NCBI RefSeq assembly: GCF_900112425.1
Contig: NZ_FOLP01000017.1
Span: 1-64,000 of the forward strand
DNA length: 64,000 bases
DNA from: Variovorax sp. OK212
Lineage (GTDB): Bacteria; Pseudomonadota; Gammaproteobacteria; Burkholderiales; Burkholderiaceae_C
Direction of reading: 5' to 3'
A program made the position numbers and the translations under genes. Numbering within the stretch: position 1 is the stretch's first letter; each line of letters opens with the position of its first letter. Below are positions 18,795-27,806 of this stretch, piece by piece. A model generated the notes under the pieces. The model searched no databases, was not told the DNA's origin, and was given only the letters and a program-made list of their open reading frames with translations.

Positions 18795-19568
18795 CTATCT
18801 CCAGGTCTTCTTCTTTTTCCAGCGCCGCTCGCCACGCACGCCGTCGTCCTTCACGCCGAGGTAGAACTCCTTGATGTCGTCCTTCTCGCGCAGGCGTTCG
18901 CAGGCGTCTTCCATCACGATGCGGCCGTTCTCCAGCACGTAGCCGTGGTCGGCCGCGTTCAGCGCCATGTTGGCGTTCTGCTCGACCAGCAGGATCGTGG
19001 TGCCGCGCTCGCGGTTGATGCGCACCACGATCTCGAAGATCTCCTTCGTCAGCTTCGGGCTCAGGCCCAGGCTCGGTTCGTCCAGAAGAATGAGGTGCGG
19101 CGCGGCCATGATCGCGCGCGAAATGGCCAGCATCTGCTGCTGCCCGCCCGACAGCAGCCCCGCGTCCTGCGTGGCGCGTTCGCGAAGAATGGGAAAGTAG
19201 GCGTAGACCGTTTCCATGTCGCGCGCCACGCCGTCGCGGTCCTTGCGGGTGTAGGCGCCCATCAGCAGGTTGTCCTTCACCGACAGCAGCGGAAACACTT
19301 CGCGGCCTTCGGGCACGTGGCTCAGCCCTTGCTGGACGATGTGGGCCGGGTCCTTGGCGGTGATGTCCTTGCCCTGGAACTCGATGCTGCCCTTGCGCGG
19401 ATCGATGATGCCGGAGATGGTCTTGAGGATGGTCGTCTTGCCCGCGCCGTTGGAGCCCAGCACCGTCGCGATCTCGCCCTGCCTGACCTTCAGGCTCACG
19501 CCGCGGATCGCCTTGATGGGACCGTAGGCGCTCTCGACGTTGAGCAGTTGAAGCACGACATCACTCAT
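18795..19568 (-). CDS. livF: Liv-type ABC transporter ATP-binding protein LivF
   Basis: This 257-residue ATPase subunit has Walker A GSNGAGKTT, signature LSGGQQQMLAISRA and Walker B LILLDEPSLGL. The LivF-type end reads VEQNANMALNAADHGYVLENG. The ATG at 19568 was chosen because the upstream open frame is encoded by interspersed repeats. Its C-terminus is slightly extended with KKKKTWR. It powers the LivHM permease with LivG. Confidence 0.95.
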   Translation of the reverse strand: MSDVVLQLLNVESAYGPIKAIRGVSLKVRQGEIATVLGSNGAGKTTILKTISGIIDPRKGSIEFQGKDITAKDPAHIVQQGLSHVPEGREVFPLLSVKDNLLMGAYTRKDRDGVARDMETVYAYFPILRERATQDAGLLSGGQQQMLAISRAIMAAPHLILLDEPSLGLSPKLTKEIFEIVVRINRERGTTILLVEQNANMALNAADHGYVLENGRIVMEDACERLREKDDIKEFYLGVKDDGVRGERRWKKKKTWR

Positions 19569-19644
19569 AAGGCGACCTTCACGCTGCGCGTTACGGTGCG
19601 AGCTTGCCTGGGGCGACTCGGCGCGGTGCATGCGGATGCCCCCT
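19569..19644 (-). repeat. Interspersed leader repeat, copy 2
   Basis: This copy lies directly upstream of livF, in the same orientation as the copy before the HCCA-isomerase gene. The core CGGTGCGAGCTTGC is at 19594-19607, again 26 bases from the start codon. The flanking 30 bases toward the distal end are also alike (GGCGC.GTGC..CATGCG..TGCCCCC). Confidence 0.75.
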
Positions 19645-19650
19645 GTTTTT

Positions 19651-19751
19651 CTCCCTCCCCTTCCGGGGGAGGGTTGGGGTGGGGGCAAGCGGCGTATCCA
19701 ATGGGCGCTCTGCCTGCCCCCATCCCAGCCTTCCCCCGGAAGGGGAAGGAG
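19651..19751. repeat. Inverted pair of REP-like palindromic elements
   Basis: Two 36-base arms (19651-19686 and 19716-19751) are inverted copies that match at 32 of 36 positions. Each contains its own small hairpin, CCCC-TTCC-GGGG. The 29-base spacer includes GCGGCGTATCCAATGGGCGC. This is the layout of a bacterial interspersed mosaic element. It lies between livG and livF and may stabilise the upstream message. Confidence 0.8.
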
Positions 19752-19782
19752 CAAGACCAAGGAACAGTGCGAAGGCGGGTGC

Positions 19783-20601
19783 TCATGCCGCCACCCGCCT
19801 CAGGCTGCTCACGTCGTCCACGGTCCCGAGGTAGGCCTCGATCACACGCGCATCGGCCTGCACCTCGCGCGGCGAACCGGTGGCCAACACCTCGCCCATG
19901 TTCATCGCCAGCACCCGGTCGGACACCTTCGACACCAGCGACATGTCGTGCTCGACCATCAGCACCGAAACGCCCAGCTCGTGCTGGATGTCCTGGATCC
20001 AGAACGCCATGTCGGCCGTCTCTTCCACGTTGAGGCCGGAAGAAGGTTCGTCGAGCAGCAGCAGCTTGGGCTCGGTGCACAGCGCGCGCGCCAGCTCGAC
20101 GACCTTGCGTACGCCGTAGGGCAAGCCCGCCACCATCGAATCGCGGTGGTGCTGCAGGTCGAGCAGCTCGATCACCTGCTCCGCCTTCTCGCGCGCCTCG
20201 ATCTCCGCGCGCCGCGTGGCCGGCGTGAAGAACACCTCGCTCCAGAACCCCGTCTGGCGGTGCGTGTGGCGCCCGATCAGCAGGTTGTGCAGCACCGTCG
20301 CGTGCTCGAACAGCTCGATGTTCTGGAAGGTGCGCGCAATGCCCAGCGCCGCGATGGCGTGCGGCGCCTGCTGCGTCAGCGCGATGGGGCCGCCCTCTTC
20401 GCCGTGCCAGGTGATCTGGCCCGTGGTCGGCGTGTAGATGCGGCTGATCAGGTTGAACACCGTCGTCTTGCCCGCGCCGTTCGGCCCGATCAGCGTGAAC
20501 ACCTCGCCGCGGCGCACGTCGAAGCTCACCTTGTTGACCGCGAGCACGCCGCCGAAGCGCACGCTCAGTTCCTTGGCCGACAGGAGGATGTCGCCGCTCA
20601 T
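19783..20601 (-). CDS. livG: Liv-type ABC transporter ATP-binding protein LivG
   Basis: The 272-residue ATPase begins [22 protein letters not shown]. It has Walker [10 protein letters not shown], a LivG-type signature [15 protein letters not shown] and Walker [13 protein letters not shown]. The start codon overlaps the livM stop as ATGA, indicating translational coupling. The open frame continues far upstream in another reading of livM and is not used. Confidence 0.95.
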   Translation of the reverse strand: MSGDILLSAKELSVRFGGVLAVNKVSFDVRRGEVFTLIGPNGAGKTTVFNLISRIYTPTTGQITWHGEEGGPIALTQQAPHAIAALGIARTFQNIELFEHATVLHNLLIGRHTHRQTGFWSEVFFTPATRRAEIEAREKAEQVIELLDLQHHRDSMVAGLPYGVRKVVELARALCTEPKLLLLDEPSSGLNVEETADMAFWIQDIQHELGVSVLMVEHDMSLVSKVSDRVLAMNMGEVLATGSPREVQADARVIEAYLGTVDDVSSLRRVAA

Positions 20602-21674
20602 CTCAGGCGGTCCGACTTGGTGAACGACTTCTGCCGCTTGAACAAGCCCCTGCGGTAGAACGGAAAGAGCTGCAGCCAGGTGCGCACCTTGAGCCAGCGG
20701 CCGTACAAGCCCAGCGGCTCGAACAGCACGAACGCGATCAGCACCAGCCCGTACACCAGCCCCTGCAGCCCCGGCGCCTGGCCGATGGCCTCGGGCAGCC
20801 AGTCCTTGCCGATGGAAATGAGCTGCGGCATGGCGATCAGGAAGATCGCGCCCAGGAACGCGCCGTGCACCGAGCCGAGCCCGCCGATCACCACCATCAG
20901 CAGCAGGTCGATCGACTGCAGGATGCTGAACTGGTCGGGCGAGATGAAGCTCAGCTTGTGCGCATACAACGCGCCGCCCAGCCCCGCGAGCGCGGCCGAG
21001 ATCGCGAACGACATCGTCTTGTAGCGCGCCAGGTGGATGCCCATGCTCTGCGCGGAAATCTCCGAGTCGCGGATCGCCACGAAGGCGCGGCCCGTCGGCG
21101 AGCGCAGCAGGTTCAGGATGCCCAGCGTCGCCACCACCGCCACCACCAGGCACAGAAAGTAGAAGCCGTCGCCCGAGCCCAGCGACCAGCCGAAGAGCTG
21201 CGGCGCCTTCACGTGCAGGCCGGCGTTGCCGCCCGTCACGCTCTCCCAGCGCGCGAACACCTCCTCGACGATGAAGCCGAACGACAGCGTCGCAATGCCG
21301 AGGTAGATGCCCTTCACGCGCAACGCGGGCAAGGCCACCACTACGCCCACCGCCGCCGCCAGCGCGGCCGAGGCAATCAACGCGAGCGGGAACGGCACGC
21401 CCATGTTCGTCAGCACGCCCTGCGTGTACGCACCCGCGCCGAGAAACGCCGCATGCCCGATGGAGAACTGCCCCGTGAACCCCGCCAGCAGCATCAGCCC
21501 CAGGCCGACGATGCCGTAGATCAGCACGAAGGTCAGTTGCGCCAGCCAGTACTCGTCGATGACCCACGGCGCGGCCACCAGGAACGCGACGAGCAGGCCG
21601 TACCAGAACACGTGCCCGCCATGGCGCGCGAGGCGGATGTCCTGGTCGTAGCTGGTCTTGAAGATGAAGCGCAT
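20598..21674 (-). CDS. livM: Liv-type ABC transporter permease LivM
   Basis: This 358-residue inner-membrane permease has about eight hydrophobic segments. The family stretch [25 protein letters not shown] and the cytoplasmic coupling loop [26 protein letters not shown] are present. It forms the heteromeric channel with LivH. The C-terminus carries a basic tail ([18 protein letters not shown]). It is coupled to livG by a 4-base overlap. Confidence 0.95.
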   Translation of the reverse strand: MRFIFKTSYDQDIRLARHGGHVFWYGLLVAFLVAAPWVIDEYWLAQLTFVLIYGIVGLGLMLLAGFTGQFSIGHAAFLGAGAYTQGVLTNMGVPFPLALIASAALAAAVGVVVALPALRVKGIYLGIATLSFGFIVEEVFARWESVTGGNAGLHVKAPQLFGWSLGSGDGFYFLCLVVAVVATLGILNLLRSPTGRAFVAIRDSEISAQSMGIHLARYKTMSFAISAALAGLGGALYAHKLSFISPDQFSILQSIDLLLMVVIGGLGSVHGAFLGAIFLIAMPQLISIGKDWLPEAIGQAPGLQGLVYGLVLIAFVLFEPLGLYGRWLKVRTWLQLFPFYRRGLFKRQKSFTKSDRLR

Positions 21675-21677
21675 GGT

Positions 21678-21765
21678 CAGGTCCGCCGCCGGGCCGCCCC
21701 AAGGCGGACCTGCCCCCCCGCGGGGGGCAGCGAGTACACGAAGTGACGAACGTGGGGGCGCATTT
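21678..21765 (-). repeat. Interspersed palindromic repeat, family B (between livH and livM)
   Basis: The stretch fills the livH-livM gap. It contains CCCCCCGCGGGGGG, the GGCGGAC/GTCCGCC arms and the conserved-looking ACTTCGTGT core. A related element lies on the opposite strand after the glutathione reductase gene (41894-41991). It probably forms strong RNA hairpins within the liv message. Confidence 0.65.
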
Positions 21766-21768
21766 GCT

Positions 21769-22644
21769 TTACACCTTCTTGCGCAGCTTCTCGCCGAACA
21801 GACCGTTCGGCTTGATCATGAGCATCAGCAGCACCACGATGTACGGCGCCGTGTCCTTGAAACCGTCGGGAAGGTAGAAGCCCGCGAACGACTCGACGAT
21901 GCCGATCACCAGCCCGCCGACGATCGCGCCCGGCAGGCTGCCGAAGCCGCCCACCACCGCCGCCGGAAAGGCCTTGAGCCCGATGAAGCCCATGTTCGCG
22001 TGCACGAAGGTGATGGGCGCGAGCAGCATGCCGGCAATGGCCGCCACCGCCGCCGCCAGGCCCCACACCAGCCCGTTGAGCCGCTTCACGGGAATGCCCA
22101 TGTAGTAGGCCGCGAGCTGGTTCTGCGAAGACGCCTGCATCGCGATGCCCAGCTTGCTGTAGCGGAACATCGCGAACAGCAGGCCGCACAGGATGGCCGT
22201 GGCGATGATGATGGCCAGCTGCTCCAGGTTGACCACCAGCTCGCCCAGCTTCCAGATCTGGTCCTTGTAGGGCACGGCCAGCGTGTGGGTCTCGGTGCCG
22301 ATGCCCGGCACCATGGTGATGAGCCCGCGCGCCACGTAGGCAATGCCGATGGTCAGCATCACGATGGAGAACTGCGGCTGCCCCAGGATCGGGCGGATCA
22401 CCACCAGCTCCAGCAGCACGCCGAAGGCCGCCATCGCCACCACCGCCAAGATTGCAGCGAGCCAGAACGGCAGGCCGAACAGCGACATGCCCGCGAACGC
22501 ACCGAAGGCGCCGAGCATCATCAGGTCGCCCTGCGCGAAGCTCACCGTTTCGGTGGCCTTGTAGATCAGCACGAAGCCCAGTGCGATCAGCCCGTAGATG
22601 CAACCTTGCGCAATGCCCGACAGCAGGAGTTGAAGGATCTGCAT
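21769..22644 (-). CDS. livH: Liv-type ABC transporter permease LivH
   Basis: This 291-residue inner-membrane permease starts MQILQLLLSGIAQGCIYGLIALGFVLIYKATETVSFAQGDLMMLGAF, a standard LivH opening. The coupling loop RYSKLGIAMQASSQNQLAAYYMGIPVKRLN is present. It is the first transporter gene of the leftward cluster, 18 bases after the AraC-family gene. Confidence 0.95.
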   Translation of the reverse strand: MQILQLLLSGIAQGCIYGLIALGFVLIYKATETVSFAQGDLMMLGAFGAFAGMSLFGLPFWLAAILAVVAMAAFGVLLELVVIRPILGQPQFSIVMLTIGIAYVARGLITMVPGIGTETHTLAVPYKDQIWKLGELVVNLEQLAIIIATAILCGLLFAMFRYSKLGIAMQASSQNQLAAYYMGIPVKRLNGLVWGLAAAVAAIAGMLLAPITFVHANMGFIGLKAFPAAVVGGFGSLPGAIVGGLVIGIVESFAGFYLPDGFKDTAPYIVVLLMLMIKPNGLFGEKLRKKV

Positions 22645-22662
22645 GGGTCCTTCGTCTCGCGC

Positions 22663-23493
22663 TCAGTGCCGCAAGCCGCCGGCCGCGTCGTGCAGCGCAA
22701 GGCGGCGCGAGCCGGCCAGGATGTCGCTGGGCTTGAGGCCGTAGACCTGGCGGATCGAATGGCTGAAGTGCGTCGAGTCGGGGTAGCCCGTGTCCAGCGC
22801 GATGTCGGTCAGCGTGCTGGCCTGGCGCACGTAGCGCAGCAGGCTGCGCGCGCGCTTCCACGCCCTGAACGCCCTGAAGGCCATGCCCGTCTCCTGCTTG
22901 AACAGGTGCAGGAAGCGCGAGAACGACAGGTGCACCGAGGCCGCGCAGTCTTCGGCCGACATGGGCGCGGCCGGGTCGGCGTTGATGGCGTCGGCCACCT
23001 TGCGGATGCGCGGATCGAGCGCGCGCGGGGCGAGGCCTTCGCCGAAGAACGTCGCGTCGAAGTCGAAGCCCTCGAAGTCGGTGCCGCGCTGCGAGGCGGC
23101 CAGCAGCTGCGCATGGGCGTCGCGCACGCGCTGCACGAAGGCCGGTGCTTCCACCGGGCCGCAGTGCTGCAAGAAGGCCGGCATGCGCGCGGGGTCGACC
23201 GACTCCGACTCGATGATCAAACTGAAGATGAGCGGGTGCGCGCTCTCCACCTGGTGCGGCACGTGCGGCGGCACCACGATGAGTTCACCGCTCTGCCAGG
23301 CCCCGCCGCCGATGCGGATGCGGTTGGGCGGCGCACCGGCGGGCGACACGCACACGCCGTGTCCACCCATCGTGCGCTCGGCGGCAGCGCCGAGCAGGCC
23401 GGCATAGAACACGCGGTGCGGCGTGAGCCACATCAGCCGTTCGCCCTGCCGTGCGGCGCCGCTCTGGCTCGGCGTCGTCCTCGATCGCTGCAT
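22663..23493 (-). CDS. AraC family transcriptional regulator
   Basis: This regulator is 276 residues from the ATG at 23493, which has a GGAGAC ribosome binding site 7 bases away; a second ATG six codons earlier is possible. The N-terminal half looks like a cupin-type sensor (GGGAWQSGELIVVPPHVPHQVES). The C-terminal half has two helix-turn-helix motifs: SAEDCAASVHLSFSRFLHLFKQETGMAF and LTDIALDTGYPDSTHFSHSIRQVYGLKPSDI. It lies directly upstream of livH on the same strand, so it probably controls the uptake operon. Its effector is unknown. Confidence 0.9.
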   Translation of the reverse strand: MQRSRTTPSQSGAARQGERLMWLTPHRVFYAGLLGAAAERTMGGHGVCVSPAGAPPNRIRIGGGAWQSGELIVVPPHVPHQVESAHPLIFSLIIESESVDPARMPAFLQHCGPVEAPAFVQRVRDAHAQLLAASQRGTDFEGFDFDATFFGEGLAPRALDPRIRKVADAINADPAAPMSAEDCAASVHLSFSRFLHLFKQETGMAFRAFRAWKRARSLLRYVRQASTLTDIALDTGYPDSTHFSHSIRQVYGLKPSDILAGSRRLALHDAAGGLRH

Positions 23494-23603
23494 GGTGTTT
23501 GTCTCCTGCATCGGTGGACGTCCACGCGGGGGTGGCGTCTTTGTTGGCTGGATCGTAGCGGCGCGGACCGTCCGCGCGGCAGCGATTTGCGCGGGGACTT
23601 TCC

Positions 23604-24545
23604 CTAGGCCGCGGCGAACGCGCGGCGAAGCTCCGAGGCACACAGCGCAACGCCCGCGTTGGCCTCGTCAAGCACCTTGCCCATGGTGATGAAGCCATGG
23701 ATCTGGCGCTCGAAGCACACGTACGCCGCGCTGTTGCCGGCGGCGGTGAGCGCCTGCGCATAAGCGGCGCCCTCGTCGCGCAGCGGGTCGTGGCCGGCCG
23801 TGACCACCAGCGCCGGCGGCAGGCCCGCCAGGTCGGTGTGCAGCAGCGGCGAGGCGCGCCAGTCGAGGTCGTGCGCGGGGTCGGTGATGTAGTGGTCGTG
23901 AAAGTACGCCATCGTGTCGCGGGTCAGCAGGTAGCCCTGCCCGTTGGCCTGGTGCGAGGGATGGCCGCGGCGCATGTCGGTGGCCGGGTAGATCAGCAAC
24001 TGGTACGCAATGGGCAGGTCGCCGGCATCGCGCGCGGCAATCGCCACCACGGCCGCCAGGTTGCCGCCCGCGCTGTCGCCGCCCACGGCGAGGCGGCTCG
24101 CATCGAGCCCCAGCGTGGCGGCTTCGCGGCGCACCCAGCGGGCGGCGGCGAGCACGTCGTCCACCGCGGCGGGGAAGCGGTGCTCCGGCCCCATGCGGTA
24201 GTCGACCGCGACCACCGCGCAGCCGGCGCCGTTGGCCAGCTCGCGGCACAGCACGTCGTGCGTGTCGAGATCGCCGATGACCCAGCCGCCGCCGTGGAAG
24301 TACACCAGCACCGGAAGCGGGCCGGCGCCCGACCCCAGCGGGCGGTACAGCCGCACCGGAATGGGGCCGTGCGGGCCGTCCGCGGCCAGGTCGCGCACCT
24401 CGGCCACTTCGGCGGGCAGCGGTTGCGTGGCGGCGCGGCGCTCGCGGTAGAAGGCGCGCGCGTCGGCGGGCGAGAGGGTGTGGGTCGGCGGAATGCCGCG
24501 CGCCTCGATGAAGTCGAGCAAGGCGCGCGCCTGGGGATGCAGCAT
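23604..24545 (-). CDS. Alpha/beta hydrolase, hormone-sensitive lipase/acetyl esterase type
   Basis: The 313-residue product has the HSL oxyanion motif YFHGGGWVIGDLDTHD, the nucleophile elbow GGDSAGGNLA, an aspartate in TAGHDPLRDEG and a histidine in IHGFITMG. These enzymes hydrolyse short acyl esters and lactones in the cytosol. The physiological substrate is unknown. It lies upstream of the AraC gene with a gap of about 110 bases, and may serve the same catabolic block. Confidence 0.93.
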   Translation of the reverse strand: MLHPQARALLDFIEARGIPPTHTLSPADARAFYRERRAATQPLPAEVAEVRDLAADGPHGPIPVRLYRPLGSGAGPLPVLVYFHGGGWVIGDLDTHDVLCRELANGAGCAVVAVDYRMGPEHRFPAAVDDVLAAARWVRREAATLGLDASRLAVGGDSAGGNLAAVVAIAARDAGDLPIAYQLLIYPATDMRRGHPSHQANGQGYLLTRDTMAYFHDHYITDPAHDLDWRASPLLHTDLAGLPPALVVTAGHDPLRDEGAAYAQALTAAGNSAAYVCFERQIHGFITMGKVLDEANAGVALCASELRRAFAAA

Positions 24546-24687
24546 GGAGTCTCCGGGAGTCGGGTGGGTGTCACTCGATCTTCCCGCACCATGCCCGCGC
24601 CGTTGCGGCGCGGCTTGCGAAAACTGGCTACCCGGCCCGCCTCGACGGCTCAGCGCGGGTTCACCCGCACAAGGGCCAGGAAGCGCT

Positions 24688-25890
24688 TCAGGCCTTGCGC
24701 GGCTTCACGCGCGAAGCGGCTTCCTTGGCCAGCGCGCGGGCCGTGTCGGTGTCGGCCGCGTGCACCAGCGCCACGCCCATGCGGCGCTTGGTGAAGCTCT
24801 CGGGCTTGCCGAACAGGCGGATGTCGCTGCCCGGCACCTGCAGCGCCTCGGCCACGCCGTCGAAGGCGATGCCGGTGGCGTCCACGCCGCCGTAGATCAC
24901 CGCACTGGCGCCCGGGCTCTTGAGCGAGGTGTCCACCGGCAGGCCGAGGATGGCGCGCGCGTGCAGCTCGAACTCGTTCTGCCACTGCGTGGCCATGGTG
25001 ACCATGCCGGTGTCGTGCGGGCGCGGGCTGACTTCGCTGAACCAGACCTCGTCGCCCTTCACGAACAGCTCCACGCCGAACAGGCCCTGGCCGCCCAGGT
25101 CGGCCGTGACGGCCTGCGCGATCTGCTGCGCCTTCTGCAGCGCGGCGGGCGCCATCGGGTGCGGTTGCCAGCTTTCCACGTAGTCGCCGCTCACCTGCAC
25201 GTGGCCGATGGGGTCGCAGAACTTGGTTTCCACGGCGCCGGCGCCGTCCTGGGCGCGCACCGTCAGCAGCGTGATCTCGTAGTCGAAGTCGATGAAGCCC
25301 TCGACGATCACGCGGCCATGGCTCACGCGGCCGCCGGCCATGGCGTAGTCCCAGGCCTTCTGCACGTCGGCGGGGCCGTCGATCTTGCTCTGGCCCTTGC
25401 CGGAGCTGCTCATCACGGGCTTCACGATGCAGGGGTAGCCAATGCCGGCGTCGATGGCCGCCTGCAGCTCGGCCAGCGAGTCGCAGAACTTGTAGGGGCT
25501 GGTGGGCACGCCGAGCGTCTCGGCGGCCAGGCGGCGGATGCCTTCGCGGTCCATCGTGAGGCGGGCGGCGCGGGCCGTGGGAATCACGCGCACCACGCCG
25601 GCGTCTTCGAGCTGCTGCAGCATGGGCGTGGCGATGGCCTCGATCTCGGGCACCACCAGCGTGGGCTTCTCGGCCTCGATCAGCGCCTTGAGCTGCGCGG
25701 GGTCGCTCATGGTGATGGTGCGCGCGTGGTGCGCGACCTGCTGGCCGGGGGCGTTCTCGTAGCGATCGACCGCGATGGTCTCGACACCAAGGCGCTGCAG
25801 GGCGATCAGCACCTCCTTGCCGAGTTCACCGGAGCCAAGCAGCATCACGCGGGTGGCGGAGGGGGAAAGGGGGGTGCCGAGGGTGGTCAT
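24688..25890 (-). CDS. purT: Formate-dependent phosphoribosylglycinamide formyltransferase
   Basis: PurT makes formyl-GAR from GAR, formate and ATP in purine synthesis, an alternative to the folate-dependent PurN. The 400-residue ATP-grasp enzyme has the normal length. It begins with the dinucleotide-like motif [20 protein letters not shown] and carries ATP-binding [17 protein letters not shown] and the metal site [25 protein letters not shown]. It is divergent from the 3-hydroxyacyl-CoA dehydrogenase gene and ends with a basic VKPRKA tail. Confidence 0.96.
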   Translation of the reverse strand: MTTLGTPLSPSATRVMLLGSGELGKEVLIALQRLGVETIAVDRYENAPGQQVAHHARTITMSDPAQLKALIEAEKPTLVVPEIEAIATPMLQQLEDAGVVRVIPTARAARLTMDREGIRRLAAETLGVPTSPYKFCDSLAELQAAIDAGIGYPCIVKPVMSSSGKGQSKIDGPADVQKAWDYAMAGGRVSHGRVIVEGFIDFDYEITLLTVRAQDGAGAVETKFCDPIGHVQVSGDYVESWQPHPMAPAALQKAQQIAQAVTADLGGQGLFGVELFVKGDEVWFSEVSPRPHDTGMVTMATQWQNEFELHARAILGLPVDTSLKSPGASAVIYGGVDATGIAFDGVAEALQVPGSDIRLFGKPESFTKRRMGVALVHAADTDTARALAKEAASRVKPRKA

Positions 25891-26086
25891 GGTCGGGAAT
25901 CAGGGGGAGCGGATGAATCGGGAAAAGGGACAAAAAGCAACCGCAGGACTGTAAGCCACCCACGCGCCGGCCGTGTCACACGCGGCAACGGCGCGGCCCT
26001 GGGGCTGATTCACAATCGATGCCTTGCCGTGGCGTCCGCCCCGCGCACCCCCTTCCCTTTTTTTGTTTTCCTCAAGGAGTTCTCTC

Positions 26087-26935
26087 ATGGCTATCCAGAC
26101 TGTCGGCATCATCGGCGCCGGAACAATGGGCAACGGCATCGCGCAGGCCTGCGCGGTGGCCGGCGTGAAGGTGGTGATGGTCGACATCGCCCAGGCGGCC
26201 GTCGACAAGGGCCTGGCCACCGTGTCGGGCAGCCTCGACCGCCTGATCAAGAAAGAGAAGCTCACCGCCGAGCAGAAGACCGCCGCGCTGGCGCTCATCA
26301 AGGGCTCGACCAACTACGAAGACCTGAAGAGCGCGCAACTGGTCATCGAGGCCGCCACCGAGAACCACGCGCTGAAGCTCAAGATCCTCAAGCAGGTCGA
26401 CGACATGCTGCCGGCCGAAGTGATCGTTGCGTCGAACACCTCGTCGATCTCCATCACGCAGCTGGCCGCGGCCACCTCGCGCCCCGACCGCTTCATCGGC
26501 ATGCACTTCTTCAACCCGGTGCCGATGATGGCGCTGGTGGAGCTGATCCGCGGCTACCTCACGAGCGACGCCACGCACGACACGGTGAAGGAACTGGCCG
26601 AGCGCCTGGGCAAGTCGCCCATCACGGTGAAGAACGCGCCGGGCTTCGTGGTCAACCGCATCCTGGTGCCGATGATCAACGAGGCCTTCTTCGTGCTGTC
26701 CGAAGGCATTGCCACCGCGGAAGACATCGACGCCGGCATGAAACTGGGCTGCAACCAGCCCATCGGCCCGCTGGCGCTGGCCGACATGATCGGCCTGGAC
26801 GTGTGCCTGGCCGTGATGGAGGTGTACCTCGAGCAGTTCGGCGACTCCAAGTACCGCCCCTGCCCGCTGCTGAAGGAAATGGTCGCCGCGGGCCAACTGG
26901 GCCGCAAGACCGGCCGCGGCGTCTACACGTACTGA
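26087..26935 (+). CDS. hbd: 3-hydroxybutyryl-CoA dehydrogenase
   Basis: The 282-residue NAD(P)-dependent enzyme oxidises (S)-3-hydroxyacyl-CoA. The Rossmann motif GIIGAGTMGNGIAQACA opens the protein, and the catalytic region SSISITQLAAATSRPDRFIGMHFFNPVPMMALVE carries the conserved histidine. The C-terminal domain ends in the usual KTGRGVYTY. The ATG at 26087 has an AAGGAG ribosome binding site; the in-frame start 21 codons earlier is discounted. It is followed after 35 bases by an enoyl-CoA hydratase-like gene, making a beta-oxidation pair. Confidence 0.95.
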   Translation: MAIQTVGIIGAGTMGNGIAQACAVAGVKVVMVDIAQAAVDKGLATVSGSLDRLIKKEKLTAEQKTAALALIKGSTNYEDLKSAQLVIEAATENHALKLKILKQVDDMLPAEVIVASNTSSISITQLAAATSRPDRFIGMHFFNPVPMMALVELIRGYLTSDATHDTVKELAERLGKSPITVKNAPGFVVNRILVPMINEAFFVLSEGIATAEDIDAGMKLGCNQPIGPLALADMIGLDVCLAVMEVYLEQFGDSKYRPCPLLKEMVAAGQLGRKTGRGVYTY

Positions 26936-26970
26936 TCCGGCACACAAGAAGAACAACGGAGACAGACACC

Positions 26971-27786
26971 ATGACCGCCACGCCCACCACCCCACCGGCA
27001 GAAGGCTGCATCGACACCCAGGTGCTCGACCACGTGCTGCTGATCGGCATCAACCGCCCGGCCAAGCGCAACGGCTGGACGCCGCCGATGTTCAAGCAGC
27101 TGGCCGAGGCCTACACCCGGCTGGACGACGACCCGAACCTGCGCGTGGGCGTGCTGCATGCCTTCGGCGACCACTTCACGGCGGGCCTCGACCTGCCGGC
27201 GGTGGCCGAGTACATGAAGCGTGGCGAGAAGGCGATTCCGCAGGGCCTGGTGGAGCCGCACGACTTCGGGCTCGAAGGCTACCGCCGCCGCACCAAGCCG
27301 ATGGTGGTGGCCGTGAAGGGCATCTGCTTCACGGTGGGCATCGAGCTGATGCTGGGCGCCGACATCGTGGTGGCGGCCGACAACTGCCGCTTCTCGCAGA
27401 TGGAAGTGCAGCGCGGCATCATGGCCACGGGCGGCGCCACGCTGCGCATGGCCGAGCGCGCCGGCCTGGGCAACGCCATGCTGCACCTGCTCACGGCCGA
27501 CGAGTTCGGCAGCGCCGAGGCCTTCCGCCTGAACTTCGTGCAGAAGGTGGTGCCGGCGGGCGAAGAGCTGGACGCGGCGCTGGCCATTGCGCAGCGCATC
27601 GCGGCCCAGGCGCCGCTGGCGGTGGTGGCCACGCGGCTCAATGTGCTGAAAGCCATCGAGCACGGCCCGCTGGCTGCCGTGTCGGAGTTCATCGAGACGC
27701 AGAAGCGCCTGTCGAACAGCGAGGACGCCGCCGAGGGCGTGCGCTCTTTCGTCGAACGCCGTCCCGCGCGCTTCAGCGGCCGTTGA
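26971..27786 (+). CDS. Crotonase/enoyl-CoA hydratase family protein
   Basis: The 271-residue cytoplasmic protein has the crotonase core, including the oxyanion-hole motifs HFTAGLDLP and IMATGGATLRM. The first catalytic glutamate region SQMEVQRG is present, but I cannot identify the second catalytic glutamate with confidence, so it may be an isomerase or another crotonase rather than a hydratase. The ATG at 26971 follows CGGAGAC. It is paired with the upstream dehydrogenase. Confidence 0.92.
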   Translation: MTATPTTPPAEGCIDTQVLDHVLLIGINRPAKRNGWTPPMFKQLAEAYTRLDDDPNLRVGVLHAFGDHFTAGLDLPAVAEYMKRGEKAIPQGLVEPHDFGLEGYRRRTKPMVVAVKGICFTVGIELMLGADIVVAADNCRFSQMEVQRGIMATGGATLRMAERAGLGNAMLHLLTADEFGSAEAFRLNFVQKVVPAGEELDAALAIAQRIAAQAPLAVVATRLNVLKAIEHGPLAAVSEFIETQKRLSNSEDAAEGVRSFVERRPARFSGR

Positions 27787-27806
27787 TCACCCGCACCGGC
27801 CTCGCC

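Noticed and set aside
16873-18864. Plus-strand open frame of 663 codons opposite the acyl-CoA ligase
   Set aside because: Antisense of a clearly conserved enzyme; no start signal.
24478-27786. Single open frame of 1,102 codons over purT and the beta-oxidation pair
   Set aside because: It is one frame that joins antisense purT, out-of-frame hbd and the real crotonase gene. Only the segment from 26971 is coding.
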